Source: Delphinapterus leucas
Lineage: Eukaryota; Chordata; Mammalia; Artiodactyla; Monodontidae
Length of the DNA: 64,000 nucleotides
Assembly: GCF_002288925.2 (NCBI RefSeq)
Contig: NW_022098050.1
Span: forward strand, 4,603,882-4,667,881
Reading direction: 5' to 3'
Of this stretch, positions 32,484 through 47,138 are shown one piece after another. Made by a program: the position numbers and the translations under genes. How positions within the stretch are numbered: the first letter of the stretch is position 1; the number at the start of each line of letters is the position of its first letter. The notes under the pieces are model-generated. The model searched no databases. It had not been told where the DNA came from and worked only from the letters and a program-made list of their open reading frames with translations.

Positions 32484-32713
32484 CCACACACACCATACAC
32501 ACACCACACAGAGACACACACCGCAGACACACCGTGCATAAACATACACCCCACACGCTACACAACCCACACTCGCTCCTGCACAGACACGAACACACAA
32601 AGACGCATACACACGCTCCCGCACGTGCATACACATGCACTGACACACACATATATAAACACACACACTTACAATCGCCTATGCATAGACATACACACCC
32701 AAATGTGCATGTG

Positions 32714-32750
<37 letters not shown>
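32484..32750. repeat. CA-rich degenerate satellite, copy 2
   Basis: Counterpart of 7708-7974. The pure CA tract is 32716-32750, again 35 bp. Confidence 0.95.
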
Positions 32751-32752
<2 letters not shown>

Positions 32753-33854
32753 CTGTCTACAACTATTGTGAAATCCCAGCTCACAAAGCAATCTCCGGGA
32801 CACTTCTGTGATCAAACTCCTTCCCTCCTCACTGACCCCAGGCCATCTTTCCCCTCCCTGCTGCTGCCCTTGCCCCCCTGCCCCTCCCGAGGAGCTGGAC
32901 CACTTTACCCACTCCTCCCCCACACCCCCCAACTTGTTTTCTTTTCCTGAGAGATTTTAAGTTTCCATCTGTCATCTGAGGTCATTAATCCCAAGACAGA
33001 AGGCCAAAGAAGCCTACCCCACACAGCCAAGCCATTAACTAATTGCAAAAGGTGCGCACATCCCATCATATTAATCCCCCTGCAGCAGCCCATCGCCCGC
33101 GCCTCGCTTCCGGAGTTGTGCTGATCAAAAGGACAAGCCGCCTGCTACCATCCTGGATGGCGTTGCCATGATGGATGGTCCGTGTCCAGAAAGGGTGTGG
33201 GTCAGCCTCGGGGACTCATGTGTCAGGCTGAGGAGGGGGGGAGAGGTAGCTGGGCAGGAACAGGTGGCCGGGTGCCAGGGTGATTTTTTTTCCTCCAGCT
33301 GAGAAGGGAGCCGAGACTTCCTGTGTCCCCAGGCCTTGCCAGACCTAGACCACTGCCCCGGGATGGCCAGGCCTCTGAGGACAAGCACAGGTGAGAAGAC
33401 CTGAAAGGTCCCCAGCGCCCTCCGTCCAGCAACTCTTCTCTCGCTAAGTCAGCGAGTTCAAGGAGACCGGCTTTCAATGGACCGCCCACGGTCTGCGGAC
33501 ACAAACCTTCTTTCTGACGGTGCTCCTGGACGGCAGGTGGTCTCCCCAAGCTTCCCCTCGCCTCCACTGAGGGCTGGCAGGCCACGCCAGCAACGTGCAG
33601 GAACTGTCTGATGACCTATTTCCCAGCGGGAATTATTGGCGAGTCTGCGAGCGTGCGTGCGTGCGTGCACATCCGGCTTCTCTACTTCCAGGATGGGAAT
33701 AAATTACCTGATTGACAAACCTCCACTGTAGTTCATGCACACTGTGCCCGTGGGTCGGCCGTGGCTACAGTTGCAGGCAGCTGACCTAATCCATTTATCT
33801 TATTTATACTGTGTTCCATTTTCCATATGCGGAGTTGGGGCCTCCTGGATCTGG

Positions 33855-33886
33855 TATGCAAATGAGACACAGTGATTTGCAAATGA
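33855..33886 (+). promoter_or_regulatory. Paired octamer motifs, copy 2
   Basis: Identical counterpart of 9079-9110 (ATGCAAAT at 33856-33863). Confidence 0.3.
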
Positions 33887-36800
33887 GCAGAGGCCTGACA
33901 CTTTTAAAAATTATCATTAAGAACCTTGCCACCCTGCCACTGGGTAGGAGGAGAGAGGCTGGAACCGAGAGCGGGTGATAGGCAGCTTCCTTCCCTTCTT
34001 CCTCCCAGACTTCCTGAAGCCTCACTGGCCCCTGGCCCCTTACACAGCCACTCTATTGTTGGGGGGTGATGGGCACAGGCATCCCTGAGGACAAAAAGGC
34101 TGGCAGGACATTCACAGAGAGCTAAACAAGGCCAGACGGGGATTCCAACTGGCACTTCCCATCCGGGTCCTGGAGTCCCACAGCCCACTGCTTCAACGAA
34201 CAAAAGATAGAGTTTCGCTGACCCAGTTTTTTCTTTTATGGGGGGCTCCACGGATGGTGATTTCTCCTGGGCTTTCTTTAGAGCAAGCCGGTACGTGTAA
34301 GCCACGTAATAAGATAATCATGGATCAAATAGCCCTCGAGCAAGCTCTGAGTTTACTACATTATAACGCACGACCATGCAACTTTACAGAACCTTCCTTC
34401 TCCTTCTTCCTCCCCTCCAAACCCTCTTCAGGCAGATGTGTTTGTTCAAAATAGGCAAGCGTGGCCCAGCTTAGTCTTTATCGAGAGCCCCCTACCTCAG
34501 AAGCCAGCACGTGGATGAGGCCAAGTGGGAACATCAAGTCTGAATCTTCCTCGGAGCTCCAAGGAGTACGTTCACTGTGACGCACCCGACGTGGTCCCAC
34601 AATGCATCCTGGAGAGTGAGTGAGTCACCTCTAGTGGGCTGGATGGAGGCCAGCCGGGGAACCCAGTTTTGAGAAATAGGAAGGCACGACCATCCTAAGC
34701 TCCTCCGTGCAGTAACTCTGCCCCTTCTGGTCTCCCCCCGCCCCTCCCGCTCCATCTTCTGGCAGCCTGCTGTGTTATTCTCTAGTGTGGTATTCTAGAA
34801 AGGAACCTCATTTTAGTTCAAAGTTCTGTGGATTCATTTGAAGCCAGCGCCTTACTTTTTTTAAAAAACACTGGAGAAAAGAACATGTAATCCCGGCTTT
34901 TCCAAAGGCGGAGCGAGAGACCTCAATGACAAAGTTGTATTTCACTTGGCAATCAGGGAAAGCTGCCCTTTTTTTCCAAGTGTCCTTGTTTATTGTTCTG
35001 TTTCTAAGAATACGAAGAAGAGACGTCTCCAGGGCAGTAGGAACTCTTCCATCAGGAATTTCAAAAATGGCATTCAAAACATTTGGCCAACGGTTAGGCA
35101 TATGTGAGCCCGTTTCCAAGACGCAAATCGTGGTACCTGACATCAGGAGCTGTACGGCAAGTTGTCTCTGACAAATAAGACAACATTCGCAGGGGTTTTA
35201 GTAAAATTAAGTACAAGATCCTGAAGAGATAATGCCAGATTTAACCCCGAAGTGCCCGGTTTGCAGTAAGAACGTACTCAACCCCCTTTGCTATCTCTCG
35301 ACGCAAACCTACGTGTCCTTTGGATTTGTCTTAACATGATTCATTAAGGACAAGCCACATTGGGGACCAGGCGATGTTTGTAATTACTGTGTTCCCGTTC
35401 CCGTCTGCATGGCCTTGTTATCGTTCCAGTAGATATTTACAAACATGACTTCTGTGGGGGTTCCCTGTGATCTCCACAAGGACTACAGCTGCTAATGAGA
35501 GCCAGGCAGGCCCCCAGCCAAGGGGCGCTGCTGATTATCAAGCCAAGAAACTAATGAGCTGGCAGAGAGACCAAAACAGACTCAGAATGTGTAGCACAGC
35601 ACTGGCGAGAGAGGTCACGGAGACAGCCTTAGGAGTGGGACAGAGCAGAGGGAGAAACTTTCATTCTAGCCGAATCTTTGCAGTTGCTAACAGCCGGGAC
35701 AGCTGTGTTGGCAAAAGCAGAGTGAGCTGTTTATTTGGAGGTTCTTGGAGACATGTCTGAGGCCCACCAGGGAAAGAACGTGTGGACCGGTAGATTTGTT
35801 CCCGGAAGCCTCTGCTTACTCGGAGAGCCGACGTTTGAAAATCAGCTCTCGCCATTATTCTCTCTGCCTGGGAGGATGCTCCCAGCCCGCCCTCCACCCC
35901 TCTGCAAGTCCGCTCCACCATTCCAAGGCCAAGCGCGCGTTCCATCCCCTCTGCTGGACCGCCCCGATTAACAGTGCTTTTATTCACCAAACATTTATCA
36001 ACTTCCTTCTATGAGCCTCGCATTGGGCTAGGTGCTGGGGAGATGATTCCGTCATGGTTGCCGTCCTGGAAGAAGCGCTGGGAAGGCCGACAGGGAAAGG
36101 ATTACCACAAATATGTAGGAGCCCCAAGGGCTGTTCCACTCATGGAGAAAGTAATCGAGTTCTGCCTTGTGACCTGCTCTCGCCGTGGTATCATCCGGAT
36201 CTGAGATTTCACTCTGGAATGGCTTCAGACACATGCCTTGGGGCAGAGATGGCCCAGATGCTCAATAAAACTGTTTCCTCTTCCTGGGCACGCAGTTAAA
36301 CTAATTTCGAAGCCCCTTTTAATCTTGATGAGAGACTAGCTTTCACCAATCAAATGTGGGCAAAAGGGATGAGGTACTGGAGAATAAGGGTGCCTTCTCT
36401 CCCCCTTGCTCCCGTCTGCTTGCTGGATGATGCCAGAGTGACCTTGAAGGCACATTTTGAAGGTGGCAGTGCTACAGCATGTTAGAAGCTAGGTCAGGCT
36501 CCCCAAAGGCGGAGCTTGTAATGGGGATTCCTATGCAAGGGATTGAATGATAGAACGCTCCCAGGTGAAACCTACAAAGACAGAAGCAGGATAAGTCAAG
36601 GGAAGAATCTCAGCAAACGGGTAGTTTGAGATGAAGTTGAGCCTCTGATCCCCCAGGGAGCTCTGGAAGCTGAATGGCTCCATGGAGTTGTGTCCACTTG
36701 AGGCCACGGAGCCAGGCATCTGTACTGTGGGTCAGTCAGTCATTGGCTATGGGCTACCTCCCGGGGCTGCCTGTCCTCTCCGGCATTTCTGGGTGGAGTG

Positions 36801-37086
36801 GCTGCCTGTGGACTCAGGGCAAATGGCTGGATAATGGTGTGACTGGGAGCAATCAGTATCCAACTTTTACAACAGCTGCTGGAAGGGGGTACCAGCCTGA
36901 TGAAGGGGAACTGAGAAGAGACCTAGTAGCCTCTACTACGATGGGTTCCCTCAATGCCCCCACCTGCATTCGACTGTGACATGAACAGGAAGTAACCCTT
37001 TATGGCTGGAAGTGTTAAGCCACTGAGATCTTGGGTTTGTTTGTTACAGTAGCCGGCGTCAGACTAGTTGCACACCTAGCCTCCTA

Positions 37087-37216
37087 AACCAGAAGTTGGT
37101 AAACTTTCTCTGTAGAGGACGAGATTGTAAATATTTTCAGCTTCTTGGGCCACATTGACCTCCGTTGCTACCGTTGGCCAGATTTGTCTTGTGGGCCACA
37201 GTTTGCCAACCCCTCC
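37087..37216 (+). mobile_element. hAT-Charlie relic (MER58-like), copy 2
   Basis: Identical counterpart of 12311-12440. Confidence 0.6.
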
Positions 37217-38459
37217 CCTAAGCTACAACCTTCAAGAGTAGACAGTATGTCTTGGGGTTCTTTCTTTTGCACCTAAGGCCTAGGACAGAACTTTACGTGT
37301 ATTATACAACCCATTAAATAAAGCCCAGGTGATCGATTTGAAAATGAAAAAAAAAAAGTGCGGTTTGGGTTACGGTTGTTCTTTGATTTGATTTCATCTT
37401 GAGTGACCACAGAAGGGCTGACTTTCTGGGTCTGTTGGAGATGGTTCTGGATTCTGTGCGGGCTCCTTATGAGTTTCTATTGCAGATGGCTGGCTGCAGC
37501 TCCCCGTGCCTTGGAACCTCCTGTCTCAAATCTCTCTCACCAGTGAGAACAGAAGTTGGTGGAGGAGGTCAGCCAAGTCTGGCATGCCAGCTGGGGCAGT
37601 GTGCTCACCGTGGAGGACCCAAGGTGTGCAGAAAGACCAGCATCATCATGTCCTAGAATCTTAGGGTTGATCCATGTAGCACTTAAGTCCTATTGGCTAC
37701 AATCTCATCTTGGTGCTCCCACATCCAATTTTAATGGTAAATAGGCAAATATGGCAACCATAGTCTGAGAAGAGCACGGTACCCAGAGGCCCAGACCCAT
37801 ATGCAGTGAGAGTCTAACTCACCCCACCGGGAAAGCTGCCTAGAATTAGCAGAGGTGCTACCCAGGCGTGAGGGGATCCTTGAACGGATGATAGAGGCGG
37901 GGGGTGGTGAACATCAGTTATGGCCACAAGGTCAATGAACTCTTCTTTTGTAAGTTTCCCGGGAAATAAGACCATTCAGAATCCTGGAGAAGGTCTTCCC
38001 AAATGGGACAAGCTTACCTAAGAGGCAAGTAAATCAGAACAGCACAGGGGTAGACTTAGGGGACACTGAGAACACGAGACAGTCGGTGTCAGGGCCAACA
38101 CACCTATCCCCCAGTAGCTGAGAATATCAGCTGTTGACCACTCACAGCTGGGTCCTTCACTGGGCATTGCCCTCAGTCACAAGAAACTGCCCCGCCCAAG
38201 TTTATGCTCCCCTCCCAGGAGACAGCCCTCAGCCATCCCTGGCTGATACAGGGGTACAAAGGCCTGGCCCCCTCACCTCAGTTTGGAACAATTCTGAAGG
38301 GCCACCTCAGCTCCCATGCCCCTGTACCTGCGGAGGCCTCAGTTGCAACTGCTTTATGCGTCAGCTTCCCCATCCTGCATCCCTCACTCCCTTGCAGGTG
38401 CCTCTCTAGAGCCACTCCCAATAAACCTGCACGCAGCAACTGAGCTGATCCTAGTATGT

Positions 38460-39900
38460 ATATGAAGCTGTAAAGGAACCAGAAGAGCCAAAACAATTTT
38501 GAAAAAAAGAATAAAATTGGAGGACTTATACTTCCTGACTTAAAATATACTACAAAGCTATAGTAATCAAGATAGTGTGTTACTGGTGTAAGGATAGACA
38601 TATAAACCAATGGAGCAGAATTGACAGTCCAGAAAGAAACCCTTACATTTATGGTCAATTAATTTTCAACACAGGTGCCAAGACTATTCAATGGGAAAGG
38701 ATAATCCTTTCAATAAATGATGCTGGGACTACTGGATACACTTATGGAAAAAGATGAATTTAAACCCTTATCTCTCATCATATACAAAAATTAACTCAAA
38801 ATGGATGATAGATCTAAACGTTAGAGCTAAAACTATAAAACTTCTAGAAGAAAACATACGACAAAATCTTTGTGGACTTGGATTAGTCTTCACCAAAAGC
38901 ATAATCCATAAAATTTTAAAAATTATAAATCGGACTACATCAAATTTTATAACTTTTGTACTTCAAAAGACACCGTTAAGAAAATGAAAAGACATGCCAC
39001 AGTCTGGGAAAAAATATTTGCAAATCATATAACTGATAAAGGTCTTGCATCCAAAACAAAATTTTTCTTTAAACTCTTAAAACTCAATAATGAGGAAAAC
39101 AAGAACCCAATTTTTTTAAATGAGTAAAAACATTTGAATAGCTGTTTCATCAAAGACGATATATTGTACAAATGGCTAATACGCATATGAAAAGATGCTC
39201 AACATCATTGGTCATTAGGGAAATGCAAATCAAACCCACGATGAGATACCACTTCACACCACTAGGATGGCTAGAATCAAAAAGACAGTAGCAAGTGTCA
39301 GTGAGGATGTGGAGCAACTGGGACTCTCACACTCTGGCGGTTCCTTAAAAAGTTAACCATAAATATACCACACGATCCAGCAGTTCCACTCCTAGGTAAA
39401 CACCCAAGAAAAAATGAAAGCTTATGTCTGTCCGCACAAAGACTTGTGCACAAGTGTTCATAGCAGCATTACTCATAACAGCCAAAAAGTGGAAACAACA
39501 CAGATGTCCATCAACAGATGAACAGATAAATAAAATGTGGTCTACCCATACAATGGAATGTTATTCGGCTATAAAAAGGAACAAAGCATGGATACATGCT
39601 AAAACGTGAATGAAGCTTGAAAACATGTTGCCTAATAAAAGAAGCCAGACATGAATACCACATACTGTGTAATTCTATTCACGTGAAATATCCAGAAAAG
39701 GCAAATTTATAGAGACAGAAAGTAGATTAATGATTGCCTGGGGCTGGGGCTGGAAATGGACAATGTTTTAAAGTTGGATTGTGATGATGGTTGCACAACT
39801 GGGTAAATTTACTAGAAAACCTTTGAAAGGTATGCTTCAAACAGGTGAATTTTGCAGTATGTAAATCATGGTTCAATAAAGCCATTTTGATTTTTTTAAA
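38460..39900 (+). mobile_element. 5'-truncated L1, copy 2
   Basis: Counterpart of 13684-15124 with the same stops and frame breaks. Confidence 0.88.
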
Positions 39901-40260
39901 AACCTTCTGCCCACGTATCTCTAGCTCAAACTCCATTTCCAGGGAGCCCAACTGAAGACAACATACATTGCATTTTAATAGGAATGCCTGTTACTTTGTA
40001 CTTCTGGTCAAATTTGAGAAAATTGCAGTTTCAAGACGAAAAGCCCCAAAGGATGCCCAAGCACACAGACACACGCACATACACATACATCTTTCAAGCT
40101 TTAGGCATCGACACCACAGCTACCATCACCATCACCTTCACTGACACGAGGTCTAGGACCCAACACTGGAATCCCTTCCCATGAAGAAAATAACTTGATC
40201 GCTGCCCACATGAAACAGAGTCACAGTGGCCCATCCTCATCATTTTTAACTGTGAATTCC

Positions 40261-40455
40261 TTTTTTTTTTTTTTGTTTTTTTGCGGTACGCGGGCCTCTC
40301 ACTGTTGTGGTCTCTCCCGCCGCGGAGCACAGGCTCCAAACGCGCAGGCTCAGCGGCCATGGCTCACGGGCCCAGCCGCTCCCGGACCGGGGCACGAACC
40401 CGCGTCCCCTGCATCGGCAGGCGGACTCTCAACCACTGCGCCACCAGGGAAGCCC
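40261..40455 (-). mobile_element. CHR SINE with 19-bp internal deletion, copy 2
   Basis: Counterpart of 15485-15680. The tail here is 14 T, one G and 7 T (22 bases), against 23 uninterrupted T in copy 1. This accounts for one of the two indels and one of the two substitutions between the copies. Confidence 0.88.
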
Positions 40456-43400
40456 CTGAGTTCCTATTTTTAATAGCTGTTTCTGCTCTGTGCTATTTGT
40501 CATAATTCTTTGGCCTGAAAAGCTCTGCTACCCTGAGGTGTAAACAGTGGTGGTGTAAATTACCTGTGTTTGGTGGGGAGCGAGGGTCAATGGGTTGGCA
40601 GGAAGGAGCCCCTGAGACAGACTAGGGAACAGAGAAGGGCAGGGAAAAAAAAAAGACGAGTTGATAAATAAGGACTCTGAGTCCATCCCCACAAGGCTGA
40701 CCAGTCATTGCTCAATGTTGCGAGACACTGACTTCTTAGAGGTTTGCAGTAACAGCTCGCTCGACTTGGAAGTTGCCGTGAATGTGCGTCCCACCTGAGG
40801 CTGAGCCTGTGGAAAGAGTTCTCGTGCGGCCCTGCCTCGCTGACAGGTCTGGGACATCAGGTGCTCCTTGGAGGGTGGCTGAGTCTGAGCCCCAGAAAGC
40901 CTGCCCCCAAGCTCTTGACCACTGGACGGATCAGCAATGACCTTGTGCCACCACTCCATCTGTCCCCTGGCTCTTGCTTCTGCCGTAGGTCCCAGCCACA
41001 GTACCACGCCCTTCCTACTGCCTGGAATACCAGACGCCCACTCGGTCACTCCCCAAACATTTATAGAGCATCTACCATGTGCCCATGGAGCTACCTCTGG
41101 GCTAAGTTCCAGTTCAAACAAGCCATGAGTAACAGCCTCCACCCACAAGAAGCTCGCAGGTGTCAGAATTAGGTGTTCTTTGTGCTGTGATGGGTGTGGA
41201 AGGGGGAAATATCGGAGACAGAGAGGTGGCTTTGGACAAGTCCACCTAGAAGGAGATGCCTGGGGAGACTTCCAAGAAGAGAGGACGCATAGATGGTCTC
41301 TTCAAAGAAGGGTGGCCGCTTGCAGACAAGGTGTTAGATTTCTTCAAAAGGAGAGAGCGTGTCAGTTGAACTAAAACCCCAGAGCCACGCTGTCCATTAG
41401 AACTTTCTTCAATGACGAAAATGTTCTGTATCTGCTCCATCCAAAACGGTAGCCACTCACTAATGAGCACGTGAAATGCGGCTAGTGCCGCTGAGGAAGG
41501 GAATTTTTAATTTTATTTCATTTTGGTTTACTATAACTTAAATTTAAATATGCACACGTGACTGGAGGCTAGCGAAGTGGACAGCACATCTCCCAGGATA
41601 CAAAACAGCAGGGCCCGTTCCCAGAAGTGCCAGTGGTCATAGGAGACAGACGATTCGGGTGCCCGGAAGTGGCTACTAGAAACACAGCCAGCTAAAAAGA
41701 GGCCAGGTCACCGAGGAGCTCGTGGGCGTGTCTGTCACGCACCTCAACAGTGACACATAGATACCGCCCTACCCAGTGAAGGAATGCATCCACCTCTGCC
41801 CCTCCACTCAAATGCTGACAGCTGCCAGAGGGAGATGGGCTGAGAAAGGGCACATATGCCCGTTGTGGGCGTTCTGGTCATGGTGCCCAGCTGGACGAGT
41901 GCAAGCCCCGTTAAAAGGGAGCAGCCACTACTCAGCATCACTTGTGCTCTTGTTGCCTCCAAACACAGGCCCCCAACTGCCTGATCTTCAAATGATTCAA
42001 GAAGAGCCAAAAGTCATGAATTATTTTGTGAAATCATTCAGTATCCAAATGTTGGCTACATTTCTTTTTAACTCTCTGCGGTCCAAGGAAAGCCAATCTT
42101 GGGGCTGGGATTTGGTCCTTGAAACTACAAATTTGCCACCAAGACTCCTTTCTCTACCTCTTTTGTAGCACCTGTCATGCTTCTAGCATGAACCTGTGTT
42201 TATAATGCCCATCTCTCCCCACTAGGCTCCCCATTCCTCAGGGACGTTCTTATTCATCCATCATTCCCAGAACCTAGTACAATGCCTGTACGTGGTCTCT
42301 GTTTCATAGATGTTTGCTGAACGAATGAAGGAAGGAAGGAAGGAACGACCTTATTCATGGGTGAAATGATTTTGCCAGCCAAGGCAGTGGCTCGAAGAGA
42401 CAGCAGCAAAGGAGTTAAAAGGCAGGAAATGAACTAGGCTTTGGGATAAATCCCCATTAATTACCATCTTACCAGAAATCCTCTTCCCTGCAAATCCGCA
42501 GGCTGTAAATTAAGATCCGAATTGTTGTTTTGAGCGCAGCTTTCTCCAAACCACAGATTTGCAAGCACCTCTCTTCCCGGTAGCTTGAGGCCTCACAACA
42601 GTCTCGTGCTATTAAATCTTGCTGAAAACTGGGTTGAGACCACTAGGTCTCTTGTGAAAATTACCAGACCTGTGGACGGCTGGTGTAGGATTCCGCAAGA
42701 TACCTCTGCCCCCTGTCACCAGGGGGAGCCCAGCCACGAAGAGGCACCTCGGGAGGAGAATCTCTGACCTCGGGTGACTCCCAGAGCTGTGAGGAGGGGT
42801 GGGGGTGGGGATCGGAGGTGGCATCCCAAAGTGGTGAATCCAGGTCCACAGCCCCCTAGCTTGTTCCACTCCAAATTCCTATAGCACGTTAGGGGAAGTC
42901 ATGCTTCAGCTGCTCCAAGTGATGCCTGGGAGTAGATGTGCTCCGAGGCACGGCAGCTTCCTAGAGCCAGGTGGATCTTTGTGCAGCGATTTCAAACTTG
43001 TGGCAAGAACGAGAGCTGAGCCAAGAAAATGCACAGAGAAACTTCTAAAAGGGGTGGGAGGGTGTACCGTGGCAGACACAGAAAAGCCTGCTCCCGACAT
43101 AGCTACACCCGGCCTCCCGTTAGAAGCGAGAGACTGCCTTCTTGTGATTTTTTTCCTTTGGGGCCATTTTGGAGAGATTCTGAATGCCTAAAATTTATCC
43201 TGGTAGAATCAAGAGTGAAAGGCACCCAAAGGACTTTGAGTTGACCCTCCCTCCCCCGCTTCCTGTACAGATGAGGAAACCGAGGCTCCCGTTTCTTATG
43301 CGCTTAGTTCAAGGGCACATGGATAGACTCCCAGTGCCAAGCCCAGCACTCTCTGTCTTTTATGGCACCACGGTGCCCCTTGCTAATCCATACATCTGCA

Positions 43401-43474
43401 CACACCATGGAGTCCTCTCCCAGTCACTGATGACACAGGCCATTTTTCACAAGAGGATATAATCTGCTAAGATC

Positions 43475-44125
43475 TTCTCCTGCATTCCAGGGCAAGAGCT
43501 CCCATATTTCACCAAGCAGGTTAATCACAAACATCAAGTGATGAAGCGAGAAGAACGACAAGAGAAGAAAAGGAGCCCTCGCAGTTCGTGGAAACTTCTG
43601 GAATGGGACCCGTTTTGCTTCCCCTGCTCATATAGTACACACTTCCTAAAAGCCTGTAACATTTAGCAAAACTCTTTGCAATGCCTGGATACAAAATCTT
43701 ACTCTCTTTAAACCAATGGACAATTTATTTAGGAAAGATAATTGATGAGTTATTTATATCAGTCTCCAGTGCCCAGCGCCACCATCACTGAGATGAAGTA
43801 CTCAGGACAGAGTGAAATCCCTTAATTACTCTCACACGTGTTGCTTGTTGCCGAGAAAGAAAACATAATGCAAAGGGCTTATATATTTCAGCAGCATGAT
43901 AGCTTGATGAAGATTTCTAAATTTTTCAAAATGTCATTTCTTTCCAAAAGATGGATTATTTCTGTTGGGGTTTAGTCTACCTAATTACTCCTGCCTTGAT
44001 TACTTAACTACTCCAGATATTTCATTCCTCCAATCTCTTATCATGTTCGGGGTGTTAGAAGAACCAAGGCAGCTTATTAGCACAAAGTAGACAATCGTGT
44101 TTCCTGGCAGTAAGTGTGGGAGGGT
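43475..44125. promoter_or_regulatory. Repeat-free AT-rich candidate regulatory region, copy 2
   Basis: Counterpart of 18700-19350 (offset 24,775 in this interval). Confidence 0.25.
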
Positions 44126-44354
44126 GGGTGACGAAATGGAACGCCAGGAACCGCTCCCATGAACCGGCGGACTTACTGAAGCTTCTGCCCATTAGCAGCT
44201 CCCAGCGCTGGTCTGCATGCGGCATCTTCTAGACCTGTGTCCCCCTTCCCCGCATCCCAGGAGACAGCATGTTAATTCCCCTCTGCTCTCCAGGTCTCTG
44301 CCGTGTCCATTACATAGGCCTTGAGTCTGGGCTCTGTATTTCTTTCTTTAGAGG

Positions 44355-44527
44355 AGTGCTTCTCCAAATTCAGCCTGGAGGACTTATTAAAACCGAGATG
44401 GCCAGGCCGCACTCCCAGAGCGGCTGATTTGGCACGTCTGCGGTGAGGGTCAGAGAACCTGCGTTTCTAACAAATTCCCAGGCCATGCTGATGCTTCTGG
44501 TCCTGGGGCCACACCTTGAGAACACTG
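44355..44527 (+). mobile_element. MER20, plus orientation, copy 2
   Basis: Counterpart of 19580-19752. Confidence 0.8.
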
Positions 44528-44930
44528 CTTTACAATTTTCGTCTTTCTTAAAAAAAATTTTTTTTTACCAGTTCAATCTGCGATTACTGTCTGTATTAGG
44601 TTGGAAATTGGGAGCTCATGACATCTGTTTGTTTGATTTTAGAAATATCTGTCCAGTATCCAGCTCTGGATTGAACGAGCAGAATAACTATTTAGGTGAA
44701 AGGTAAGGGCCTCAAAGTGAGAGAGGGGAAGGAAGGGAGGGAGGAGTGACGGATGGAAGGAAGGAAGATGGTTGGAAATGGCAGCTTCCAGAACATCTCT
44801 GGAAGGTGTGATTCTACATCTTTGCTCTGAAGAAACAGGGAGTGGGCACAGCTCCACGGCTGGACTAAAAGGAATATGGCTTTTCTCCGTGTTTTCCTAT
44901 CACATGGGGATGGCGGGGGGGGGGGGGGTT

Positions 44931-45351
44931 ACCCTACCAACCGCGGGTCCATTTTCACTCACGCGGGGCGCTGGGCAATAGGCAAGCCCGGATTCCAGAG
45001 CCTGCCTCCGGCGCACCTGTCACGCTGAGGGAAGGAGGCCCGCGCCCTTTGGCTGATCCCAGAGCCTGGAAAAATTCCAGACTCCGCTGCCTTTGAAAGC
45101 CTGTTCCTTGGAGCAATCCTGGCTCGCTAGGTTTAATTGTTTCGTCTCTTTTTTTTCTGGTTTATGAAGCCGCCTCGCCTGGAGCCCGCCCCTTGCGCAG
45201 CGGCCCGGAAAGGTGGGAGGAGCGCATTCAGCGTTCGCGGCTTGGGCCAGAGCGGGTTTCTATTTCCCGATTATAAAGAAGCATTTGTTGGGAGCTGATG
45301 AATTGCGGCGGGGCTGGGGCCGGGCCGGATGCGCACCTGTGATGCTCTGCC
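44931..45351. promoter_or_regulatory. CpG-rich patch, copy 2
   Basis: Counterpart of 20155-20575. If the duplication is real, this element is present twice on the chromosome. Confidence 0.4.
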
Positions 45352-46776
45352 TCTGCTGGATTCTGTTTATCCAGTGCAGCCCCTTTCCATCCCCCCTCCA
45401 CAAGTGTGAAAGCCTCTGAGACGTGGCTACTCAAAGTGTGGTCCACGGACCTGCAGCACCACCCGGGAGCTTGTTAGAAGTGCAGATCTCGGGCCCCACC
45501 CAGACCCACTGAATCAGAATCTGCATTTTAATGAGAGCCTGCAGTAATTCCCTATTCCTGTTAAGCAAGACACTGGGGGGTCCGTGGCACAGAAAAGGTT
45601 AAGAGCTCCTTCTCTCAGACAAGGAAAGGGAGGGGAGGGGGGAAAGTTCAGTCCCGGATTTGCAAAGGAGTAGGGGGTTAACCCTGAGGTTTGCCCGCTG
45701 GAGTGGAAGACAGAGAAATTAACATATGGAGTGAGTTACTGGGGAAGTGGCGGAAGCTGGAAGTGAACATGAGTTGGGGGACAGCCCAATTCGTCTGGGG
45801 GGAGGGGTGGAAAGAAAGGAGATGGGGTAAGTGGGTGCCGCCCACACTCCCAGGAAAGCTGGGTATGTTGCAGGCTGGGACCTTTTCCTCTGCCTGCTGC
45901 GCGTTTTCTGAGACCCAACTGAGGCGTTTCGGCACGTATAAGGCGTAATAGATGAGAAAACAGTAGCGGCCAGAGCTGATGGCAGGCGCGCAGCTGAGGT
46001 AAGAGCACCTGGGAACTTCTTAATAAGCAGGCTGACATGTGGTGAATAAAATTTTAATGCTGGAAGAAAGAGAAAACAGTGTCGTAAAAAGTATGCCCGG
46101 CATCGCTGCATCGTAACCAAGAGGACACGCCTGGCAGGGAGCTCCGGTGGAGCGGACAGTGGCGAGAGTCACCCCCCGCCTCGGACCTAGCGGTAACTCA
46201 TGTCTGGGCCCGAGAACCAGCCTGGCTCCATTTTCTGCACTAGTGGAGGGGAGAAGAGGCACTGAGCGCGTTCAACAGGACCTAATCCAAAAGGAAATGA
46301 TTTGGATTTGGTGTAAGGACAGGAACTGATACGCACAAGCCTTTCTGGGTTCCCATCTGACCATCTCTTGCCCTCGCATACTATCAGCCCTGCGGGAACC
46401 ATGTGTCGGTAGGGAAAACTGGCCGGGTCGGGGGTGGGGGGGTGGGGGTGGGGGAAGGCTTCAGTTAAATCGCATAAAATCCAAAGTAGCTGATACACTT
46501 TCAGACTCCCCTCCAGGCCTCTTTTGTCAGCCCTGTTCAACAATTTTATGCATGGAGCCAGTGGGCCTCAGGAAGACACACACCTATCAAATTCCTGATT
46601 GCCCCAAGCTGGTAGAGTAGCTAATCTACCAAGAAGATAATCTATTTGTGTAACCAAGCAGAACCCTATGGGGCCTTCCCGGGACAGGCCTTCCCCCATA
46701 TCCTCTGCTTTAGCTCCTCTCTGAAGTACCCAGATAATTGTATTTGATGCACATTTCCTGAGTTGTTCTGCAGACT

Positions 46777-47138
46777 TGAAAACCCCACCACCAAATGGAA
46801 CATGTTAACTACTTGATGACCATGAGCACAGAGCCCCAGGCCTCCTGGAGCCTAAGGACTGGTAATGTTAACCCCTGTGACGCCACTCTGCTGCCTCACC
46901 ATCAGCCAATCAGAGAACTGTGCACAAGCTGATCACATACCCTGAGACTCGCCCCGCCTCCCCTCACCTGGCCTTTAAAAATGCTTTGCCGAAACCCTTC
47001 AGGGGGCTCGAGGCTTTTTAGGGCATGAGCCACCTCTCTCTTTGCATGGCCCTGCAATACACCTTTCTCTGCTCCAAACTCCGACGTTTCAGTTTGTTTG
47101 GCCTCAGTGTGCATCGGGCACACGAACTTGCATTAACA
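46777..47138 (+). mobile_element. Solo LTR, ERV1-like, copy 2
   Basis: Counterpart of 22001-22362. Confidence 0.5.
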